Part shown: one piece after another, positions 22,765 to 27,361 of the stretch
Layout of the letters: each line of letters begins with the position of its first letter
Position numbering within the stretch: position 1 is the stretch's first letter
Source of the DNA: an uncultured Streptococcus sp.
GTDB lineage: Bacteria > Bacillota > Bacilli > Lactobacillales > Streptococcaceae
Reading direction: 5' to 3'
DNA length: 27,361 nt
Assembly: GCA_934196125.1 (NCBI GenBank)
Contig: CAKPVT010000028.1
Coordinates: 1-27,361 of the forward strand
The notes under the pieces: model-generated
What the model saw: only the letters and a program-made list of their open reading frames with translations
The model's database searches: none
What the model was told of the DNA's origin: nothing
Translations under genes and position numbers: made by a program

Positions 22765-23098
22765 AAAATGGGAAGCATTGAATCGTAAAGAACGCCAATT
22801 GTCTTACCAATTAGAAGATATTGAAAATACCCGCTTTCGAGCCGAACAAGTGTTGGGCGACTTTGAAAATTATGACTACGGCGGACGAACAATCTCGTTA
22901 AATAATACATGGGATGCTGCTTATGGGAGTAAGTATGCGACTCAATTGGGAGAACAAGGCGAACAATTACATGAGTTGAGAAATCAAGTCTTTGAGACCT
23001 TTATTGACGGTGTTGATGAACTCAAACATCAAGCTCGTCAAATCGAAGATGAGATGGAAGCTATTTACATTGCTAAGCGCAAAGAAAGTTTAAAGTAA
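22757..23098 (+). CDS. LXG-associated protein (DUF3958-like, Lap2)
   Basis: ATG 22757 (overlapping the previous gene by 8 nt) gives a 113-residue helical hairpin protein, MTEKWEALNRKERQLSYQLE...; an upstream in-frame start at 22670 would run through the preceding gene. Long charged helices and coiled-coil heptads (LGEQGEQLHELRNQVFETF, VDELKHQARQIEDEMEAI) match the second small partner of LXG effectors, which packs with Lap1 and the LXG stalk to form the secretion-competent complex. The LXG gene follows after 17 nt. Confidence 0.75.
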   Translation: MTEKWEALNRKERQLSYQLEDIENTRFRAEQVLGDFENYDYGGRTISLNNTWDAAYGSKYATQLGEQGEQLHELRNQVFETFIDGVDELKHQARQIEDEMEAIYIAKRKESLK

Positions 23099-23115
23099 TT
23101 TAGGGGGAGATTGAA

Positions 23116-24774
23116 ATGGGACTTAACATGACCTTAGAGCAGTCACAGGCACAAGCTGAGAGTGTCGCTAGTGTCAGTCAGGCTCAAATTGAAGGCTATC
23201 AAGCCTTGCAACAAGCTATTCAGCAATTTGCGGATGACACAGAGAGTTTAACAGGGAAAGCCTATGAGGCAGCTAAAGCTTATTATCGTGCCGTTCTTTT
23301 GCCACTAGCACAAGGTGGCGAACTGTATGCGGAAATGTTAGCTAAGGCGAGTGCGAAACTGCCTGAAAATTATCAGGAGAATGTGGATACTAAGAGTTGG
23401 AGTGAAGAGCAGCTCTTAGAGTACATCCGTCAGGAAGAAGATTTGATTAATCAACTAGATGAGATTAACCAATCTTTAAATCGTTTAGAACTGCCAACGA
23501 CGCAAAAACGCCAAATGCAACAAGGCACGGTTGACTTGATTCGTGGTCACCATGCTAATAAACGTGTCTATGAAACGATTTTAGAGGACTTACGAGCTTA
23601 TAGTACGGATTCGGTTCGTTTATTTGATGAGTTAGACGATATTGCCTTGCAACTCTCGACAGGTTTAGCACAAGCAGAAACTAGTTGGAACGCTACGGAC
23701 AAGTCGTTTACGATTCCAAGTGATTTAAGTTGGGCGAGTTATTTATCGGCTTATTCTGCGACGAAAGATTTAGAGCTTAGCCGAGAGGAACGGGCATTTG
23801 TCAATACCATGATGACAGAGTATGGCTTTGATGTGGAGACCGCTATGCAACTGCTGACCATTAAGCGGGGGATTGATAGTCAATTTTCTTATTTTGCAGG
23901 CTACACGTCACAGGAGCGTGATTACATCTTTTTACGCTTGATTGGCGCTGTGAGCTATGATGGCGTGAAGTGGGATGAAACAGCTGGTTATTTGAGTAAA
24001 TATTTTTACACTGAGACCATTAGCAATTTCTTTACAGGTGACACGCAAAAAGTGCCTATGTCACTTTTAGAAATCTTTCAAGTTTTAGGACTTAGTGAAC
24101 AAGAAGCTAAAGAGTTAACTTATAATCTCGGATTGCAACATGTGATGGCTTCTGGTGCAAGTACTATAAGTGAATTGAAAGAGTATGATCGTAAATCTGG
24201 AAAAACATCTTATGAAGATGCAAAGGCTAATTATAAAAATGCGTATGGCACAACGAAAGGTTTTGATGACTTTTGGGATGAACATTTAAAAGCTTATTCT
24301 AATAATGGAGCAGGGAATGCAGATTTTACGCACCAATCCATTACCATGGCAACACACTTGAATCCATATGGTCTGCAATTGTCGGATTTTTATGGCGGTC
24401 GAGAGCATGTAAAAGACTTAGCTGGCTGGGAGGGTGATACCACCTATAATGCTAATGATGAGAAGCCTAGTATTGGTGAAGATGATTATAAAGCTGACTT
24501 GGACGCCGTTAATATCGTTGGTCGAATGGCACAAGGGCAATCTTATGAGCGGGCAATGAGCGGTTATTATAGTGATGTGACTAAGGATGAGACTGTTCGT
24601 GAAAAAGAATTCTTGAAGAATGAAGATTGGGATAAGGTCAAAGGCACTATTTATGCTGGTCTAGTTCCTGTTGATATTCGTAGAAAAGGCGAAGAAGCGA
24701 CGAGCAACTATATTTCTGAGCATTATGAAGATGTATCGAAGTTCCTTAGTCGTTTAGAAGCCGTGGGGGAGTAG
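23116..24774 (+). CDS. telC: LXG-domain type VII secreted antibacterial toxin, TelC-like
   Basis: This 552-residue protein has an N-terminal helical LXG domain (1 to about 200), with the signature LTG at 45-47 in LTGKAYEAAKAYYRAVLLPL. The C-terminal toxin domain (about 201-552) has no transmembrane or glycine-zipper segment, which argues against pore formers such as TelE. It has a conserved-looking acidic cluster: DFTHQ 403-407, DLAGWEGD 434-441 and DDYKADLDAVN 456-466. Domain boundary, acidic cluster and TipC-like neighbours point to TelC, the lipid II phosphatase that blocks wall synthesis from outside the membrane. GGGGGAG precedes the start. Function is inferred, not proven. Confidence 0.75.
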   Translation: MGLNMTLEQSQAQAESVASVSQAQIEGYQALQQAIQQFADDTESLTGKAYEAAKAYYRAVLLPLAQGGELYAEMLAKASAKLPENYQENVDTKSWSEEQLLEYIRQEEDLINQLDEINQSLNRLELPTTQKRQMQQGTVDLIRGHHANKRVYETILEDLRAYSTDSVRLFDELDDIALQLSTGLAQAETSWNATDKSFTIPSDLSWASYLSAYSATKDLELSREERAFVNTMMTEYGFDVETAMQLLTIKRGIDSQFSYFAGYTSQERDYIFLRLIGAVSYDGVKWDETAGYLSKYFYTETISNFFTGDTQKVPMSLLEIFQVLGLSEQEAKELTYNLGLQHVMASGASTISELKEYDRKSGKTSYEDAKANYKNAYGTTKGFDDFWDEHLKAYSNNGAGNADFTHQSITMATHLNPYGLQLSDFYGGREHVKDLAGWEGDTTYNANDEKPSIGEDDYKADLDAVNIVGRMAQGQSYERAMSGYYSDVTKDETVREKEFLKNEDWDKVKGTIYAGLVPVDIRRKGEEATSNYISEHYEDVSKFLSRLEAVGE

Positions 24775-24778
24775 TTTT

Positions 24779-25393
24779 ATGAAAAAGAAAATCATTAGTT
24801 TAGCCATCTTATGTGTGCTTGCTTTGTCAGCTGGAGTCTATTACTATATTCATCAACCTAAGAATATTTTTGATGAAATTTATCAAGAGACGATGAATAG
24901 TGGCTATGTGTTTCGTCAATTAAGTGATGCAGAGGTGAAAAGCCAAGAAATTTATGATGATAATATGAATGAAACAGGGAAGCATACAGTAGTGATAAAC
25001 TATATCGATGAAGCTCTTCCTGAAGACTGTGCTAATATTGTGATTAATTTTTATCCTGAATTAGGAAAAGACATGAGTATTCGCTTTGAGTGGCAACCAA
25101 ATTCCGATATTACTATTTGGTATTTGAGTTATTATAAGCGAAATAGTAAGACGTTTACAAAAGAAATTGCTATTTTTGACGAACCAAGAAAAGCGGGAGA
25201 GTATATTGATGATGAAACTCAAGTAAAGGCATACTTAGAGCAATATCATATTTCAAGTGTTGATTTAGATAAACATTATAACGAAATCGTCAATCAAAAA
25301 GTGTTAACAGACTGGTGTTTGATTTACGATAGCCAATTCTCGCCTGAAGATTACGGTGACGTGACCGTTAAGACGCAATGGGAAAATTGGTAA
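24779..25393 (+). CDS. tipC: TipC-like membrane-anchored immunity protein, copy 1
   Basis: This 204-residue protein has a single N-terminal membrane anchor (about 5-24, IISLAILCVLALSAGVYYYI after MKKK), with the remainder facing outward, the side where TelC acts. It starts 4 nt after the LXG stop behind GGGGGAG, the best Shine-Dalgarno of the array. The C-terminal block VLTDWCLIYDSQFSPEDYGD is shared with copies 2-4. This copy is the most divergent (DDETQVKAYLEQYHISSVDL) and, being adjacent, is the likeliest cognate antidote. Confidence 0.75.
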   Translation: MKKKIISLAILCVLALSAGVYYYIHQPKNIFDEIYQETMNSGYVFRQLSDAEVKSQEIYDDNMNETGKHTVVINYIDEALPEDCANIVINFYPELGKDMSIRFEWQPNSDITIWYLSYYKRNSKTFTKEIAIFDEPRKAGEYIDDETQVKAYLEQYHISSVDLDKHYNEIVNQKVLTDWCLIYDSQFSPEDYGDVTVKTQWENW

Positions 25394-25398
25394 ACTTT

Positions 25399-26010
25399 AT
25401 GAAAAAGAAAATCATTAGTTTAGTCATCTTATGTGTGCTTGCTTTGTCAGCTGGAGTCTATTACTATATTCATCAATCAAAGAATATTTTTGATGAAATT
25501 TATTGGGAGATGAAAACAAATTATTTAGGAACAAATATTTTTTATCAGATTAAGGATGCTGAAATTAAGAATTATAAAATCTATGATAAAGATATGAATG
25601 AAACTAATAAATTTAGCCCAAGTATTAGCTATCCAGATTACTATTTAAATGATCGAAATCCTAATTTGAGAATAACTTTTAATTTATATCAGGAGAAAGG
25701 GTTTAATATCTATTTTGAAAAGTACATTGATTCCAAAGTGTCAATAAATTTTAGTGTTCATTATATAACTATGAAGAAAACATTAAATAAAAAAATTAGT
25801 ATAACCAATTCAAATAACTACATCGAAGACGAATCAAAAGTGAAATCTTACTTGCAAGACTATGGTATCACCGCCGCTGATTTAGAGAGTTATTATAACG
25901 AAATTGTCAATCAAAAAGTGTTAACAGACTGGTGTTTAATTTACGATAGTCAATTTTCGCCTAAAGATTATGGCAATGTGACTGTTAAAACACAATGGGA
26001 AAATTGGTAA
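25399..26010 (+). CDS. tipC: TipC-like immunity protein, copy 2
   Basis: The ATG at 25399, 5 nt after copy 1's stop, gives the same MKKKIISLVILCVLALSAGV start as its sisters; an upstream frame start at 25378 lies inside copy 1. It has 203 residues, the same anchor and C-terminal block, and its own centre (TNYLGTNIFYQIKDAEIKNY, ISYPDYYLNDRNPNLRITFN). No strong Shine-Dalgarno is visible (GGGAAAA, 14 nt upstream, runs through the end of copy 1), so translation is probably coupled. It may protect against a variant toxin of rivals. Confidence 0.72.
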   Translation: MKKKIISLVILCVLALSAGVYYYIHQSKNIFDEIYWEMKTNYLGTNIFYQIKDAEIKNYKIYDKDMNETNKFSPSISYPDYYLNDRNPNLRITFNLYQEKGFNIYFEKYIDSKVSINFSVHYITMKKTLNKKISITNSNNYIEDESKVKSYLQDYGITAADLESYYNEIVNQKVLTDWCLIYDSQFSPKDYGNVTVKTQWENW

Positions 26011-26015
26011 ACTTT

Positions 26016-26636
26016 ATGAAAAAGAAAATGATTAGCTTAGTCATCTTATGTGTGCTTGTTTTATCAGCTGGAGTCTATTACTATATTCATCAACCTAAGA
26101 ACATCTTTGATGAAATCTATCAAGAGACGGAAAAGACGTATCGAAGCAATAATATTTTAGGACAGATTGAAGATTTTGAGATAGCAGAATGGTGGCCAAC
26201 GGATGACCCTAATATTTCACAGACACCTTTTGGAACTTATAATAGTGAAAAACTTACTGATGATTACTATTATGATGTTTCTATTGATTTTAACTTTAAA
26301 AGACAATATAAAACAATGTTGATTTCTTTTAAGAAAAGAGTACATTCAAATACAAAAGTATGGCTTTTAAGTAAGTACAATTCAAAAACTAAGACCCTTA
26401 ATAAGTCTATTCAAATCATTTTAGAAAACGGTGATTCAAATAACTACGTTGAAGATGAATCAAAAGTGAAATCTTACTTGCAAGACTATGGTATCACCGC
26501 CGCTGATTTAGAGAGTTATTATAACGAAATTGTCAATCAAAAAGTGTTAACAGACTGGTGTTCGATTTACGATAGCCAATTCTCGCCTGAAGATTACGGT
26601 GACGTGACCGTTAAGACGCAATGGGAAAATTGGTAA
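26016..26636 (+). CDS. tipC: TipC-like immunity protein, copy 3
   Basis: It has 206 residues from ATG 26016 (copy 2 stop, 5-nt gap). The membrane anchor and C-terminal ~70 residues match copy 4 almost exactly, while the centre is distinct (EIAEWWPTDDPNISQTPFGT, VSIDFNFKRQYKTMLISFKK). The alternating beta-strand pattern of the centre suits the concave sheet that holds the toxin in TipC structures. Coupled translation as in copy 2. Confidence 0.72.
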   Translation: MKKKMISLVILCVLVLSAGVYYYIHQPKNIFDEIYQETEKTYRSNNILGQIEDFEIAEWWPTDDPNISQTPFGTYNSEKLTDDYYYDVSIDFNFKRQYKTMLISFKKRVHSNTKVWLLSKYNSKTKTLNKSIQIILENGDSNNYVEDESKVKSYLQDYGITAADLESYYNEIVNQKVLTDWCSIYDSQFSPEDYGDVTVKTQWENW

Positions 26637-26641
26637 ACTTT

Positions 26642-27256
26642 ATGAAAAAGAAAATCATTAGTTTAGTCATCTTATGTGTGCTTGCTTTATCAGCTGGAGT
26701 CTATTACTATATTCATCAACCTAAGAACGTCTTTGATGAAATCTATCAAGAGACGAAAAAGACGTATCTAAGCAATAATATTTTCAATCAATTAGATGAT
26801 GTAGATGTTCATAAGTATCAAGAATATAGCAGTGATTCAAAATTCTACCCTAACATAACTTATCATGATGAAGTTTTTTCAGAAGATTATAGTAATGTAC
26901 ATTTGACTTTTCATTTTACACAAGATACAAAAACAGTATTTATTTCATTTGAAAAAGAAATCACGACAAGCATACGTCTTTGGATTTTTGGTAACTATTC
27001 TTTAAATGAGAATTTATTTCAGAAAGATGTTCAAATCATTTTAGAAAATGGTGATTCAAATAACTACATCGAAGACGAATCAAAAGTGAAATCTTACTTG
27101 CAAGACTATGGTATCACCGCCGCTGATTTAGAGAGTTATTATAATGAAATCGTCAATCAAAAAGTGTTAACAGACTGGTGTTCGATTTACGATAGCCAAT
27201 TCTTGCCTGAAGATTACGGTGACGTGACCGTTAAGACGCAATGGGAAAATTGGTAA
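26642..27256 (+). CDS. tipC: TipC-like immunity protein, copy 4
   Basis: It has 204 residues from ATG 26642, with the same anchor and C-terminal block and a private centre (DVDVHKYQEYSSDSKFYPNI, VHLTFHFTQDTKTVFISFEK). One conserved site differs: FLPEDYG instead of FSPEDYG. It is the last intact copy. After its stop the junction sequence decays and an IS end follows. Confidence 0.72.
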   Translation: MKKKIISLVILCVLALSAGVYYYIHQPKNVFDEIYQETKKTYLSNNIFNQLDDVDVHKYQEYSSDSKFYPNITYHDEVFSEDYSNVHLTFHFTQDTKTVFISFEKEITTSIRLWIFGNYSLNENLFQKDVQIILENGDSNNYIEDESKVKSYLQDYGITAADLESYYNEIVNQKVLTDWCSIYDSQFLPEDYGDVTVKTQWENW

Positions 27257-27286
27257 GTTTAACTTTATAGCAAAAGAAGCTAGTTT
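27253..27286 (+). other. Possible relic of a fifth tipC start
   Basis: The sequence after copy 4 (GGTAAG...AACTTTATAGCAAAAGAAG...AGTTTTG) resembles the junction and first codons of the other copies with small indels and ATG changed to ATA. Any further copy would have been lost to the adjoining IS. Confidence 0.3.
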
Positions 27287-27361
27287 TGTACTGACCCCAA
27301 AAAGTTGGACAAAAAATATTAGTGAAAGGATTTAGTTCTGTATTGCACAGGACTAAGTCCT
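27287..27361. mobile_element. End of an IS3-family-like element (partial)
   Basis: TGTACTGACCCCAAAAAGTT, followed by GGACA, resembles the terminal repeat of IS150-group elements (recalled). Just inside, AGGATTTAGTTCTGT (27327-27341) pairs with ACAGGACTAAGTCCT (27347-27361), 15 bp with two wobbles, a likely terminator of a transposase beyond the edge. The element continues outside the window, so orientation is uncertain. Confidence 0.6.

Larger units (their letters stand above)
24779..27256 (+). repeat. Four tandem tipC paralogues with near-identical ends
   Basis: Period about 617-626 bp. The first ~100 bp of each gene and the last 150-220 bp are almost identical (3' blocks 26419-26636 and 27039-27256 differ at few positions), and the stop-start junction GGTAAACTTTATGAAAAAG is invariant between copies. 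Central regions are strongly divergent. Confidence 0.9.

Noticed and set aside
23116..24774. Pore-forming TelE-type toxin as the identity of the LXG protein
   Set aside because: The C-terminal domain has no glycine-zipper or hydrophobic segments and the antidotes look like TipC.

Overview
The window reads as chromosome of a low-GC Gram-positive coccus, most probably a Streptococcus of the S. bovis/S. equinus group (inferred). The evidence is the ybeY-dgkA-era, mutM-coaE and rpmG-secG-rnr-smpB gene order, divergent pepQ/ccpA, a T-box ahead of thrS, an LPXTG protein, and remnants of a CBM26 amylase and a pectate lyase that suit a rumen or gut plant-polysaccharide lifestyle.

Layout. 1-1559: 3' part of an internalin-like LRR protein with an LPXTG anchor. 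1638-2101: C-terminal scrap of a starch-binding amylase beside a solo ISL3-like terminus. 2223-10706: housekeeping block with ybeY, dgkA, era, mutM, coaE, a decayed MFS pump, rpmG (small, GTG start), secG, rnr and smpB. 10706-11980: a RpiR-type regulator and a two-TM SLATT/DUF4231-like protein. 11993-13286: IS graveyard (IS5-family copy, ISL3 3' end). 13304-15719: pepQ and ccpA, divergent. 15814-18148: two glycolipid glycosyltransferases. 18153-20902: T-box, a frameshifted small gene and thrS. 20903-22270: triplicated promoter-region repeats and a truncated pectate lyase. 22414-27256: a type VII secretion toxin cassette (two LXG-associated partners, a TelC-like LXG toxin and four tandem TipC-like immunity genes). 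27287-27361: the edge of an IS3-family-like element.

How it fits together. The core genes serve ribosome maturation and rescue (YbeY, Era, RNase R, SmpB, L33), DNA repair (MutM), CoA synthesis, secretion (SecG) and carbon control (CcpA). The accessory genes are surface-adhesion, polysaccharide-degradation and antibacterial-competition functions, and several are decaying.

Most unusual signals. (1) At era, mutM, secG and thrS, and less clearly rnr, an AAAGGA-type Shine-Dalgarno lies 27-126 nt from a start codon that protein homology fixes. A stem-loop of unrelated sequence sits between them, which looks like a recurrent split ribosome-binding-site architecture. (2) The tipC array is a mosaic, with near-identical ends and junctions around divergent centres.
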